Position numbers and translations under genes: made by a program
Shown here: positions 32,921 to 44,211 of the stretch, piece after piece
Layout: each line of letters begins with the position of its first letter
Position numbering within the stretch: position 1 is the stretch's first letter
Notes under the pieces: generated by a model
Told to the model about the DNA's origin: nothing
Databases searched by the model: none
Seen by the model: only the letters and a program-made list of their open reading frames with translations
Assembly (NCBI GenBank): GCA_029448655.1
Contig: JACCLO010000003.1
Location: 3,348,001 to 3,412,000, forward strand
Direction of reading: 5' to 3'
Origin: Wolfiporia cocos
Lineage: Eukaryota; Basidiomycota; Agaricomycetes; Polyporales; Phaeolaceae
DNA: 64,000 nt

Positions 32921-33874
32921 CGGTCGCGACATGATTCCTGTTCAGGTCGGAATAGCTATTCACTATGAGAACACGTAGAACCATCACTGATTTGTCTGCG
33001 TCGACAGTATTCGTTTGGAGCGTTTGTACGCTATGCGTCAATCACGCACCAACTAGGACAGTCGCTCCGTCGTTATCCCATGATCTCTCGAAAACCGTGT
33101 TAATTCTCGAGGACAGCTAAATGTTGTGCCCAATCCTTCTGTTTTATCCACGAAGAGTAGGCTCTTGAACCGCTCGTTGTCTGAGAGTCAATGACAAAGT
33201 TTATGCACCCATTCGTAACAAAAGCTCTGCGTTGTCATCCGCGTATATCCTGAAGGAGATCTAGGGATCTGCGTTAGAGCGACAGACATAATGTTCTGGT
33301 CTGGGACGAAAGCGTTCGTGCGGCACCTGTGGCTCGTTCGACTACTTGAGGCCTGATATAATATTGACTATCGCAGCAGGGGTAAGAATGATCTACCCAG
33401 GAGTCAGGACAATGCGTGTGCATGAATTCCAGAAATGTACCATGTACTTCGCGTTTGATGTTTTCGCACATACGCACCACGTGCTACAACAAAAATAGGA
33501 ATCTGTCGGCGGGTGGCGGCCAGCTCGCTCTCTCCCATTAGCCACATCGTGGACCACTGGGTAATAGGCTAAGTCATTCACCCCTTCCGTGTATATACTC
33601 CAAGCTTGTCGCGAGTGTCCGGGCAACGTTCGAATTTCTGTCTAGATCTGAAGACGATTCTACGTTAATTGACCATTAGAAATGTCTGAAGAGTCCAACC
33701 ACTTAAACCGCTTTGCGAACCGAGAAAGCCATCTCCACCTCCCGGGGAGTTATAGTTGTCGCGTTCACTCCAAATACTGCTTGGTCCGTAGTTTCTCCAT
33801 GTCTAATCAAACGATTATACCACTGATGCTATGTGACCATCTTCATCTTGAAGTCACTGAAGCCTATCCCACAG
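32921..33874. other. No recognisable gene
   Basis: About 950 bp between the MYND gene and the F-box pseudogene. Short open frames on both strands show no motif. No repeats with partners in the window were found. Confidence 0.5.
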
Positions 33875-33895
33875 ATGCTGAAATCGCATAAAACA

Positions 33896-35399
33896 ATGTT
33901 CCCCACTCGCCCAAGGAACATCGCCCCTATCTGGACTCTTGCAGATGAGATTCTCTCCGAAATATTCTACCTCATCGCGGCCAGCAGCGAGATGCCTGAG
34001 GACGATTTCTTAGTGCCCATGAGCGGCAGTGCTGCGTGCACTGCGCTGTCTCAGGTTTGTTTTAAGTGGCGCACTCTTTCGCTCAACACATCGCGGATTT
34101 GGACATTAATTCATCTATCGCCGTTTTCAAGTCCCGGCATGCTCCGTGCTCATCTAAAGCGTTCGCGCGAGCAATTACTTATTGTTCGCTTTGGGGGCTC
34201 GTTTTACGCAGAAAGCTTTCGGACCCGCCTGGCACGTTTGGCGAAGACACTAGCACCTCATTCGCACCGTTTCTTGGAATTCCAGGCGATTCTACACGAA
34301 AACCTCATAACCTCTGTCATTGATCCCTTTCGTACACCAGCACCGATGCTCCAAAAGCTCGTCATTGAGGCGTACGAAGAACTTCACGAGCGGATACCTG
34401 TCATCTTTCTTGGATGGATGCCATCACTTGTGCGCGCGACAATTGTGTATATCCGACAGCCATGGCTACCGTATCGAAATCTCACCTATTTGTGGCTGAC
34501 CGCCGCGGTTGATGAACTATCTGTCACGACGTTGATGAGGACACTCCACAAATGCCCTCGGCTTGCAGCTTTGGTGGGACCCGCCTGACCAGGAGTTCAG
34601 CGCGGATCCTTCTCTAGCGCTCACCCTCTCGCACCTACGCCTCTTAGACATGTCTTTACCCCCGCAATACGCGCACAGTGTCTTATCTTTGCTCACCATT
34701 CCGCCATCCGCATGCATAGAAATCTGGCTTAATTGCATCGGAAGTGACACCGTGGCGGTCAACATAAACGATTGCCCATCCCTGCACTCAGTAGCGGCAG
34801 GTTCCACCTCTGCACGGCTTTATATCTAGACTTGTCTAGACGACGAAGATACCTATGACCGCTACCTCATCCTATCTGTTGACGAGCGCACGGTCCTAGT
34901 TTGGTTATGGGACGAGCGTCACGCGGTGGAGTTATACGCGATTAACCATGCTGGATTCTCCGTCTTGCCTTTCGCTTCTTTGCAGTCATTGGTGATTGAA
35001 ACAGAGACATTCCACATGTCGCAGGATCAATGGGGTTCCCTCCTTGCTCATGTTCCTGGTTTAACAGATGCATGGGTGATTTTCAGCCCAGCGGAACCGT
35101 TGGCTATCTTTCCATTTTTCTCTGCACTGTCGGAGAAATCAAATTTATCTCTCGGTTTTCCCTGTACCAAGCTCGAGCGCTTGAACGTCGCGATACTTGG
35201 TGCGACGAACTCCCAGTGGTCGAAAATTGTCGATCTGCTAGGACTTCGCGTGCGAATGACCCGCATGAAGCTATGCCGTCTGGAGATAGGGGTGGAGGAC
35301 AAAAGTAAATATCCACCGCACCTGAAGCTATGGTTGCTGGATGAGGTCGCGGAAACTGTCTTTATCTACAACTACACAACATCAGAGAGAGGGGGCTGA
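33896..35399 (+). pseudogene. F-box/leucine-rich-like gene 3, decayed
   Basis: Related in layout to the two F-box genes at 17963-21640. It has a LADEILSEIF start, a VCFKWRTLSLNTSRIW core and the shared FLGWMPSL and PWLPYRNL blocks. The frame opens at the ATG at 33896 (another in-frame ATG is at 33875). It shifts by one base near 34570-34580, where homology to the paralogues moves from one frame to another, and meets a TAG at 34828-34830. Beyond it the same frame is open with good leucine-rich content to 35399. A 19-nt or 39-nt intron could formally remove each lesion, but the removed stretch of the second aligns with coding sequence of the paralogues, so decay is more likely. Confidence 0.7.
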
Positions 35400-35688
35400 A
35401 CGATCCAGAGGAATGACAGTTCTATGCGCCTCTAATGAGCTGACTATAGCCGTTGGAGGGTGTACTGACTCGTGAGTGCAAGTTTCACAGATCAGATCAG
35501 TCAATACTTTAATGGCATGCTGTTTCATAAGCATAGCTATGTCCTAACTCCAGGCTTGAGTACTGAGTAATGTTGTCCTGGCGGGCCCCGCCATATCGTG
35601 TACTCTCATCATGATCGCAGTTGCCAGTAGTTAATCGCTTTGTATGACTGTTCACTAAACACCCTTGCACTCCATCCTACTTTTGTTA
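35400..35688. other. Short spacer before a TIR element
   Basis: 290 bp with no open frame of note and no repeat partner. Confidence 0.4.
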
Positions 35689-36374
35689 CAGTCGTTCCGG
35701 AATATAATGACACTTGTCAGTTTTTTTTGGCACGTCGTTTCGACGCGTCGATCTTCCGAGCCAATGTTCCGAGCCAGTAAGCGCCCGTCTCTCGCACTTT
35801 CACTCCTTCATCGCAAGCACTTTTTCCTGGCATCGAGATGCCCCTACCCTCTGCATACAAATACGAGCTATTTCCAGACAGAATACCCACTCCTACTCCA
35901 CAAAATCCCGATGAAGAAATCGGCGAAAATGAGTTTGATGAACTAGAATCTAGCAGTGACTACGATACACGCACCTTGCGAATAGAATACATCACAGCTC
36001 GAGTAATAATACGAATACGTCCCCGCAATAGTGATATATGGAGGTTTGACGAGCTGGCCGAAGTCACCCAAGATTTTTCGCTAGCGATAAAGACTGCTAC
36101 GTGAGACTGCTAGAATCTTGCAATGTTGTCCTCATTCCAGCCTCAATTCCACAGCCGTGGGGCCCAGGATCTCACATCCTCACTAATATCCCTATTTCCC
36201 TTGACACAGAGAGTGTGATAGTGCGCAGAATCTAGACAATTGCAATGGAATACAGGTTCGGGCAATGGGCGCTTGTGGGCGCTTACTGGCTCGGAACATT
36301 GGCTCGGAAGATCGACGCGTCGAAACGACGTGCCAAAAAAAACTGACAAGTGTCATTATATTTCGGAACGACTG
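35689..36374. mobile_element. Non-autonomous TA-flanked TIR element
   Basis: 686 bp with terminal inverted repeats of about 100 bp (35689-35788 and 36275-36374) that differ at very few positions. The ends are CAGTCGTTCCG and its complement, with TA on both sides (35687-35688, 36375-36376), as in the Tc1/mariner-pogo group. Each arm carries a T8/A8 run and a GACGCGTCG palindrome. The interior has no transposase. It lies 219 bp upstream of the heme lyase ATG, so it may contribute to that promoter. Confidence 0.88.
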
Positions 36375-36592
36375 TAAGACGCTTGTTACGATTTTCATCC
36401 CGAGTACTGGATCTGCCTTGTATTTGTATAGGAACTCGCCTGCTGGCCCGGCTTGGCGGAATAAGAATAAGGAACGGCGTCACGGAAAAGCCCGAGCCGG
36501 ATCGTAAATCGTGCCCGTTCGAGCTTGACTGTAACCTACCCACTGACCTCTCTGACTTACATCCTTTGACCTGCAGCTGCACTTGTGGGCAC

Positions 36593-37491
36593 ATGGGCCA
36601 GACTACATCTCAGCCGGCTTCTGCGCCAGCATCATGTCCTGTGCAGCACTCTCCCTCAAAATCTTCTGCAGCTCAATGTCCAGTCCAGCATGATACCGCC
36701 GCCTCCTCGTCCTCATCCTCTGCTCCTGCGCAGTGTCCAATAAGCCACGAAGGAGGGGTCAACCCCCTCAACCAGATGCCCATCCTCTCGCAGGCTCCTG
36801 CCGCTAACCAGTCAGTAGCCCTGCCGACCGCCCGTGAAGAGTCCACCATCCCCCGCGACGAAGCGGCAAACTGGGAATATCCCTCGCCGCAGCAGTTCTA
36901 TAACGCGCTAGTGCGCAAGGGGTGGGAAACACCTGAGGAGCACGTCGAGACGATGGTACAGATACACAATTTCTTGAACGAGCAGGCGTGGCAGGAGATT
37001 CTCAAGTGGGAGCGGAAGGAAAATCCGTACGTCCAGCTTGATTGATAATCGTGCGGACATCCTTATTCACGTTCTACAGCACGGAAGACCCGCACCTTTC
37101 ACGATTCAAGGGCCGCCCGGGCGAGCTTTCGCCCAAGGCCCGCTTCTGGTTGTTCGCAGGGTGGCTGCTTCCCTCAAGATTCAAGTGGGTATTGCCTTCA
37201 TATGGTGGTGACAACACTGGAACTTAGCGTTTAATTTGTGCCAGCACGGAGCCACCGTTCGACCGCCATGACTGGGTCGTCCGCCGGAAGAGCACGGGTG
37301 AGGAGGTGCGCTACGTGATTGATTACTACTCTGCGCCACCAGAACCGGACGGCTCGCCCGTGTTCTCGCTCGACGTCCGGCCGGCCCTCGACAACTTTGG
37401 CAGCATCAAGCAGCGCATTGTTGCGGCGACAGAGGACGTCTGGTCGTCCGTCAGGGACAACGGCCAGGCTGGCGTCGCGCGAAATGCGTGA
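36593..37491 (+). CDS. CYC3: Cytochrome c (c1) heme lyase, holocytochrome c synthase
   Basis: Attaches heme covalently to the CXXCH motif of apocytochrome c (or c1) at the mitochondrial inner membrane facing the intermembrane space. Exons 36593-37026, 37080-37184 and 37245-37491 give 261 aa, within the family range. The N-terminus carries three Cys-Pro motifs (C15, C29, C48; CPVQH, CPVQH, CPISH). Then follow the [19 protein letters not shown] block, the [16 protein letters not shown] block, [24 protein letters not shown] and the VRYVIDYY...[10 protein letters not shown] ending. The ATG is chosen because it directly precedes the first Cys-Pro motif. CYC3 versus CYT2 (c versus c1) cannot be settled by eye. 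Tail to tail with TIM44. Confidence 0.93.
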
Positions 37492-37784
37492 CCGCGACAC
37501 CACGCCCACTTTCGGCGCACCTACCCACATGTACCGCCTACACCCTCACCCCTCTACTCACCACCCGCTATCCATGCGCTGGGATGCACCTGGATCTAAA
37601 ACGGCTCTATCAGGCTTGACCACTCTATACTGGAACATCCTCTAATGTATTAGATGCGGTTCACGACAGTATGGCGTGAATGAGATGTACAACTACTTAA
37701 TGTGTGAGTGGTGTGTGTCCAGGGCGAGCAGGAGTAGCAAAGCCGCCTTTTGCAAGAAGGGCACGCTGCCAGCTGGCAGCGGGC
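37492..37784. other. Convergent 3' flanks of heme lyase and TIM44
   Basis: 293 bp between two convergent stop codons. No additional gene is supported; a short plus-strand open frame here runs into antisense TIM44 and has no motif. Confidence 0.45.
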
Positions 37785-39461
37785 TCAGAGGTATACTCTC
37801 GATGATCTCCGCTGCATCTGCGAGTCGAGCTGTGAGAAGCAGAACAAGTTACGATGTGGTTGGCGCACCTGTATGACCTTCCACCCGCCTGTGAGCTCGT
37901 TGTCAAGTTCCTCCTCTGCCCGCGTGATCACAGCGCCGTAATGACACTGCTCGACTCGGTCTTCTGCGCCGACTACGATCTCGCGCGTCAGCACGTTGCG
38001 GAAGAGGAGCGTTTCTTGCGTGGTGAAGCTGATGAGGAAGGCTGGAACATCATTCTCGAGAATTTCGCCTGTACGGACCTACATGCGACACGGGTTAAAG
38101 ATTATCGGTAAGAAGGAGGGTTGGGACGGACATCGACTTGTCGAATGTCGAGAACTTTGCTCTCGCTGACAAGTCCTTGCTTCAGGTATACCTCCATGGT
38201 CGCCCAAAGTACATTGAATGTCTATGGCAAATTCAGAGACGGCGCACCCCGAGCAATATGTGACACCCACTGCTTCTGAGCACCACGCCTGCAGCGCTTC
38301 CCGGTCTGCACTCAGGAAAGCATCTACCACCTCTGGGACGATATACTCCCTCAGCTCACGCTCAAAGTGCTCGACCGAGAACATCGGGTCCATTGCCTTC
38401 ATCATTCGATGCACCTTCGCATGCTCCGTCTCGTCGAACCACGACCCAATCGTCTGGGTCACTGAGCGCATCGACGATACGACCGGGTTTTCCGACTCGT
38501 CATACGCCTGCCTGAGCTCTCCAAGCGAGCGCAGGACGGGATTCGTCTCTTTCAGGCGCTCCCACCGCTCGCGGCGCGGTGAATCCTTGTGCAGCACGAT
38601 AGCGCCGCTTGCTCTGCACGCAACCGCGTTCGCATCCGTTCAGCATGCAAGCAAGCAAGGGAAGTAGACGCACTCTGGATCCGCCTTGATGCGGTACTTG
38701 CCCGTGAAGCTCTCCTTGCCGAGCTTTGCGAGGCGCGCCGCCCGCCGTGCACGCCGCGCCTCCTTCTCCTCGAATCCGGCATGTTTCGCGCTACCACTAT
38801 CGTCGAGCGCATCGACGAGCGTCTCGGAGAGGGTCTTGTACGCGGCTGTATTCCGTATTGGCTCGGTCGTGGAAGCGATGGTTGAGGAGACGGTCGAAGT
38901 TGCACGGGAAATCTGGGGATACGTGGCATGAGCATGTGCAGGTGCAGGGAGACATCTACGCGGCGCACCGCACGCAAAACCTCGCTCTCCTCCATCGATT
39001 TGAGTGCCTCTCCCACCGCATCGCTGACCTTCACACCCGTCTTCTTGAGCTCCTCCGCGGCAGCACGGAGCTTCGGGTTTTCTTGTATGCTGGAGATCAA
39101 CTGAGCAGATGTGAGCATACGACGCGAAAGGCACCGGATGCGTACACACCCTCGCCCGCTCGTAAGCTGCCCGCGCCTTCTGGAAGGCTTCCAAGTCCTG
39201 GATCTTGCCCACATCTCCCTTCAGCTGCTTGTAATTTTCGTCTAATTCACGATTCTTTTGGATCTCCTCCCTCAGCGTGTCGGCGAATACTTTGAACGGT
39301 GATTTCGGGGCCTCATCCTGGCGGCGGGACGAGGAGTGGAAGGACGCGGTAAGTGCGCGCGGGGATGTCGACTTCAGCGCATTCTGTCTCCAGGGCAGAG
39401 CGCGGATTTGAGCAGGAGAAGCCCGAGTTACAATGGCACTTCGCAGATGGCGGGGGAGCAT
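37785..39461 (-). CDS. TIM44: Mitochondrial import inner membrane translocase subunit TIM44
   Basis: Scaffold of the presequence translocase motor: docks mtHsp70 to the TIM23 channel on the matrix side. Exons 39461-39150, 39100-38960, 38912-38674, 38613-38271, 38221-38132, 38078-37869 and 37829-37785 give 459 aa. The start is a basic, Arg-rich, Ser-rich mitochondrial presequence. The coiled-coil N-domain follows (ADTLREEIQKN...LKGDVGKIQD). The C-terminal Tim44 domain shows ETEHAKVHRMMKAMDPMF, REYIVPEVVDAFLSADREAL and NDVPAFLISFTTQE. The last intron is only 39 nt and in frame, so it might be retained. One donor is the weak GTCCGT. Strands and frames of the many other open frames here are shadows. 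Confidence 0.93.
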
Positions 39462-40167
39462 TCTGGAGATTATACAGAGCAAGGTGGCGGAGGTGAACGG
39501 GCTGCCAATACGGGCGCTTACGAAAATGACAATGTGCGGGCGCCTATATGGCCTCCGATCACATCCGATCAGGTCCGATTTGGCAGTGGCACGCGCTATC
39601 TGGTTAACTAGCATATAACACGGACTAGAACTGAGTAGGCTCAGTATTGAGCGGTACGCGGGACTGTGCATACTTTAGCAGTTGTGACCTGTGTGAGCGC
39701 CAATGCACCTCCGGCGGCCCAAAGGCGGTGAAAATTTCGAACTCTATTGAACGCCGACTCACGTCGTTATGGGCCCTGCAAGCGAACTTCAACCGACAAT
39801 CTGCAGCATGGTGAGCCTAATAGCAACTGTATTTCTCGACATCCTGCCGCAAGCTTCTGATGTTCATCAGGACAACATGTCTCTCAAAGATACAGCAACC
39901 GAGCACAGCACCCTTGCAGGGATGGATCAGGTCAGCACGTTCGCTTGCCCGTTCAGCCGCATCCCAATTATGAGTGGATGTCCGAACTTCCTGGAGTCCC
40001 GTATGCAAAGGAATCACGGTCTGATTCATCTAAACACAAACTAAATTAAGATGTATTTGCAAACAGAAATCGCGGACATCTGAGATAAGAGACGCTGACA
40101 GCAATGTTACACTCATCGCTGTAGGTGGCGCTAGAACTAGCAGCATTGGCTGGAAGAGCTGAAATAC
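39462..40167. other. Divergent intergenic region 5' of TIM44
   Basis: About 700 bp upstream of TIM44 and of the next plus-strand gene. It contains a GATCACATCCGATCAGGTCCGA word repeat near 39556-39580 and no supported coding sequence, although a first exon of the 40168 gene may hide here. Confidence 0.4.
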
Positions 40168-42006
40168 TTGCAGCTTAGTGCCCATGAGAGGACTCAATCA
40201 TACCCGACTCCACTCTCACGGCGTCTTTCGTCGCTGGCATCTCGCATTCGCAGGATTAGTCGAGGACTCACCCTCAGGACGGATAAGGGACCATCCGCGC
40301 AAACAAAGAGTTGTGTAGACAGTGACCTTTCTCAGTGCACGACCACTACTGATGCATTGGCACCGCTATCTCGCCTGGACGACACAGACCGTGACCCCCC
40401 TCAGGACACGGCCATTACTGACGCATTGGCGCCGCTACTTCAAGTATACGACGCAGATAGAGATGACTCCTTCCTTGAAAGCGTCATACGTCCCGCGTTG
40501 AGCGAGGTTCCCCTTTCCGATGCCTACCACGCGCTAACACAAATACTCTTCCGGAGAGGATACGCCGTGGATGAGGAAACTGGCCAGATCCCTGAACACT
40601 ACCTCGACAATAAATACTCCGACCCAGAATTCGTATTGTGCGCCGGTAACATGGCGTTAGATCTCTTTGAACGATTCCAAGCTCCTGTCGATTATGTAGG
40701 TTCCCCGAGTTCACATCTATCGGGCCCAGGCGAGGTCGCTATCGAACGATCAAATCTAGCCAAACAGGTGGCATTGATATGTGCTATCGAGTTAATTCTC
40801 GTTATTACACCTCCCGACAAGCCCGATGTATTCTGCCGCTTGTTCAAAATAATTACCCAGGGAACTATCTCACGGGAGATACGGAGTACATTAGCACGTA
40901 TAGTATACCGAACTGACCACTGCCCCGAGTTTCTCGCTGCTATAGACCACAATGGTATTTCTCCCTTTTTCATTTTCAGAACGCCTTGATGAACTTGCTA
41001 GCATTGTAGACGTTGCGGCTATGGTCCAGTGTGCAAACAGTAAAATCGATATGCTCTCGTCGCTTTACCGCATCGGCGATCTCTACACATCGCACAATGA
41101 TCTTGTACTTGATATCTGCACTGACCTGACAATCCTACTCGGTGTGGCACCAATATCGGAGTATGATGTCTATCTTCGCTACTTCTCCATGTACAAACCG
41201 GCATCCAAAGAAGCGCATGCCTCAGTATTGCAGCTGATGAAGAATGCTTATACTTTCTATGAGAGGGTTGCGGGTACGTCCTCGTGCGTCGCATAGATCA
41301 TTGTTATCATCTGCGCCTACAGATCAGCAAGCCACAGCATTGTTCCGGAAGCCTATCGACTCACAGGGCCGCGAGGTGATAGAAATGGTCTATTCTGACC
41401 AGGACACTTCCAAGACTTCTCACAATCTAACAAAGCTGCTGGACGTCTTTCCGGATGCATGCACACCCGTGTATCGTCGCCTATTTGACATTTGGCGGGC
41501 CGGTTTCCTTTCGGACGATGTGCGTGTCAGAGTGCTATATATGCTTCGCTATAATTCCTGCAACGCCCGCGTGAGCTTCGAGGGTGCGTGGAGTCCCAGG
41601 TACAATTCCTTCCGTTACTCATAAACGTGCAGATGTCGAAACATTACTGGGTTATATCCAGACGACGCCGTGTCTTTGCGAGCCCGCACGGCGGGCCTGA
41701 GAGGCGGTCCTTGCCCTCAGTGCACATCTCTCTGACGATGAATTCGGTCGCTTCTGTGTGGAACCCAAGAAAATTATTCTGGAAGTAATTAACGAACGTG
41801 CCGAAAAGCAGGATTGGTTCAGCGTATGGACAATACTGTACGATTGTGCTTATCTGGCCGAGTCGCGCACCGACGCCACTCGATTCTTTACGGACGATAT
41901 TATGAGGCGCCTGGCATATTTGCGTGCTTACTGTGATCCCTATTACTCGCCGGAAGTACGCACTGCTGTTGCTAGAATACGCCTGGCGGTCAACAGTGAT
42001 TCTTGA
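40168..42006 (+). CDS. Unrecognised spliced protein, helical-repeat-like
   Basis: Not recognised. Deduced exons 40168-40954, 40980-41273, 41323-41583, 41633-41669 and 41721-42006 read through as one protein of about 550 residues. The left edge is not a true start: no ATG occurs early in frame, and TTGCAG just before 40171 looks like a splice acceptor, so a 5' exon is missing. The N-terminus is Ser/Arg-rich and contains two near-copies of a segment with DALAPL and D.DRD (about 40339-40465). The rest is Leu/Ile/Tyr-rich and helical, suggesting ARM/HEAT-type repeats (inference). A 51-nt intron (41670-41720) removes an otherwise in-frame TGA at 41698. Confidence 0.6.
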
Positions 42007-42294
42007 TACATATTTGTTACCTAACACAACATCCTGGGCTCATCTGCGAAATTTAATCCATTTGCACAATACTTGTAATTTGCTTTACACACCTTACAAT
42101 GTGCGAGAACTTGAGAAGGTGCCTATCATTCCAGTACTCCGCATGAAAGTACCAGGTCAACTCATGGCTACTCATTCTATTAAGCCCATCTTCAACATCA
42201 TCACCGGTGTTTTGTATGCAACTTTCCATTGGCTTTTATCTGCATACCCCTCGGAAAACCTGCTTATGAAGGCGATGTGACGTTGTTTGAGATC

Positions 42295-42910
42295 TAGTGA
42301 TGTGCAAAGCACGGCTCGGCTCAAAGCCCGGGGCTTGGGCCCGGCTTTGAAGGGCTTGGGCTCAGCGGAATGTCAAGCCGGGCCCTCCTTGACGGCTCAG
42401 GCCGGCTTGGGCCCGGCTCAGGCTCAGGCCGGGGCTTATGGGTAATCATGTAGGACCTCGAAATTATTGGCTTGTGCAGCTCAAATGGCAGCACAACATA
42501 TTCAGAATGCTTATATGTCTACTATTTGTTGTTATTCTGATCTACAAGTGTTTTTACAGCTGCTTATGATGTTGACCGAAAATCCAGATCTCGATCACAA
42601 CCCCGATCGCAACAGTAGTCACAACGTTCCACACTGTGTTAGCAATACACAAGTCATTGTAATGGTCGTTGAGATCATATAAGGTGAATTGATGCAAAAT
42701 CTTAAACCAAAGGGCCCATTTTCGCTAATTCTAACAACACCACAGCTGCGCGCCTAAAGCCGCCGGCTCAGGGCTCGGCTACGGCTGGCTCACGATCCAA
42801 GCCGGGCCCTGAGCCGTCTTAAGCCGCCCCCCCAGGCTCGGCCCGGCCCGGCTTAAGTCGGCTCGGCCAGGCCCGGCTCACGGCTTTGAGCCGTGCTTTG
42901 CACATCACTA
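42295..42910. mobile_element. Non-autonomous hAT-like element
   Basis: 616 bp with ends TAGTGATGTGCAAAGC and its complement (first 23 bp identical), flanked by the perfect 8-bp duplication TTGAGATC (42287-42294, 42911-42918). Subterminal regions of about 150 bp on each side are packed with GGCTC/GGGCCCGG words in many orientations, while the centre is AT-rich. An 8-bp duplication and reiterated subterminal motifs are hallmarks of hAT transposons. No transposase is encoded. Confidence 0.9.
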
Positions 42911-43254
42911 TTGAGATCATAGTTCAACATAACAAGAAAGGTATGGTGTGTGGGGTTTGGGCAAGAACATGCCATCCACAATTGCTGGGAAGTGGGAAGA
43001 AAGCAATGATTTGACAGTGCACTATTGGATATGCTCAGAAATTGGGCTTCACCTCCAAAAGTTTGGATCACAAAGCAGAGAGGGTCACAAGCCACAAATC
43101 TTAGGGTTAATCACCTTAAGGTTAGCCATAATTCACATGACCATGGGATAGTAGTCACATGATCACCTACCATATATAATTATATGCTTACATAAGCTTA
43201 CATAAGCCATGACCCAGAACTATGATATCACCATGATATCACTCATATGTCATA

Positions 43255-43960
43255 TGTTATGGGTCATATATCTGTTTGTATATTTGAGTCGCAAATATAA
43301 TTTGTTCTTCTGCACGTAGTCTTGCGGATGAGTGCAAGGCAAATATTATCTGAATAAGCCTTGGGGCCTTAAGTCAAAGACTTTAGGGGATCGTTCAATA
43401 TTAAATATGCATTAGAGAATATAATTGGTTCGAGAGCAAGTCTTCTAGAATATAAGACTTGCCTAAGCCCGAGAAGTCAGTGTGCACTTCAAGGACATAG
43501 TCAGTTCAGGGCTTGGTGAATACTGAGTGTAGTTTCCTACATTTGAGAACAAGTATAAGTCTTGTTTATACAACAAGGTTGAGCTGAAGAGCCTCGATGC
43601 TAAGTATATTGGTTTATATACTATGTTAGGTTTTAGGAGTCCTGTCTGTCCCAGATGTCACCAATACTATCTACACTATGGTATGAAACGTTTGATAGGT
43701 ATGTAGTGATATATCTGAAACAATAGATAGTAATGATAATGGCAGTTGAACGCCATCTGTCAATCAGCAAATGATATGTATGAAACGAGGGCAGAGTTGG
43801 ATCTGCCAGAGTCAAAACACGACCTATGCATTAGTACAACTGGGGATGCACCCAGTAGAGTCACAAATAGCCAGGGGGTTGGTTACGCAACAAGTCCCTG
43901 TATTGTATTCACCCAATGGTGAGTTCTGCCAGCATTTGAAAAATCAAAATAACCGTAACA
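43255..43960 (-). mobile_element. Solo LTR (LTR4), CpG-depleted relative of LTR1
   Basis: 706 bp, reverse complement of an LTR1-type sequence over its whole length. The ends are TGTTATGG and CCGTAACA. Flanks TCATA (43250-43254) and TCGTA (43961-43965) look like a 5-bp duplication with one C-to-T change. Many CG dinucleotides of LTR1 appear here as TG or CA, including the terminal TGTTACGG. No internal element sequence adjoins either side, so it is a solo LTR. Confidence 0.88.
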
Positions 43961-43965
43961 TCGTA

Positions 43966-44211
43966 AGTATGGAATGGATTAAGGGTATGGATCGTAAACT
44001 CCCGGTGCCACCGATGGTGTCCACCAGCATGCTGATCTGTCAGCTTCGGACTCTGGACACACTGTGCACATGATAGTAATAGACTACGGTTCCACTGCAC
44101 AATTACCTCATTGTCTTGCCAGTGACCTTCTTTACCTACCACAATGGCATGTGCCCCCCACGATGGCTTCCACTCACTGAGGTGGCTTCATTATATATCA
44201 AGGATAGTATG
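43966..44211. other. No recognisable gene
   Basis: Short spacer between LTR4 and the degenerate coding region; no motif seen. Confidence 0.4.

Noticed and set aside
36350..37045. 231-codon frame start as the heme lyase start
   Set aside because: The segment 36350-36592 partly lies inside the TIR element and lacks an upstream conserved region; the ATG at 36593 directly precedes the Cys-Pro motifs.
37854..38111. Plus-strand 85-codon open frame
   Set aside because: Exactly antisense to TIM44 exon 6, whose protein carries conserved Tim44-domain sequence.
41698..41700. Premature TGA making the 40168-42006 gene a pseudogene
   Set aside because: A 51-nt GT..CAG intron (41670-41720) removes the TGA and keeps frame; its length matches the other introns in the gene.
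4688..43960. LTR1 and LTR4 as the two ends of one giant 39-kb element
   Set aside because: They are in opposite orientation, LTR4 has its own near-perfect 5-bp duplication, and LTR4 is much more CpG-decayed than LTR1.
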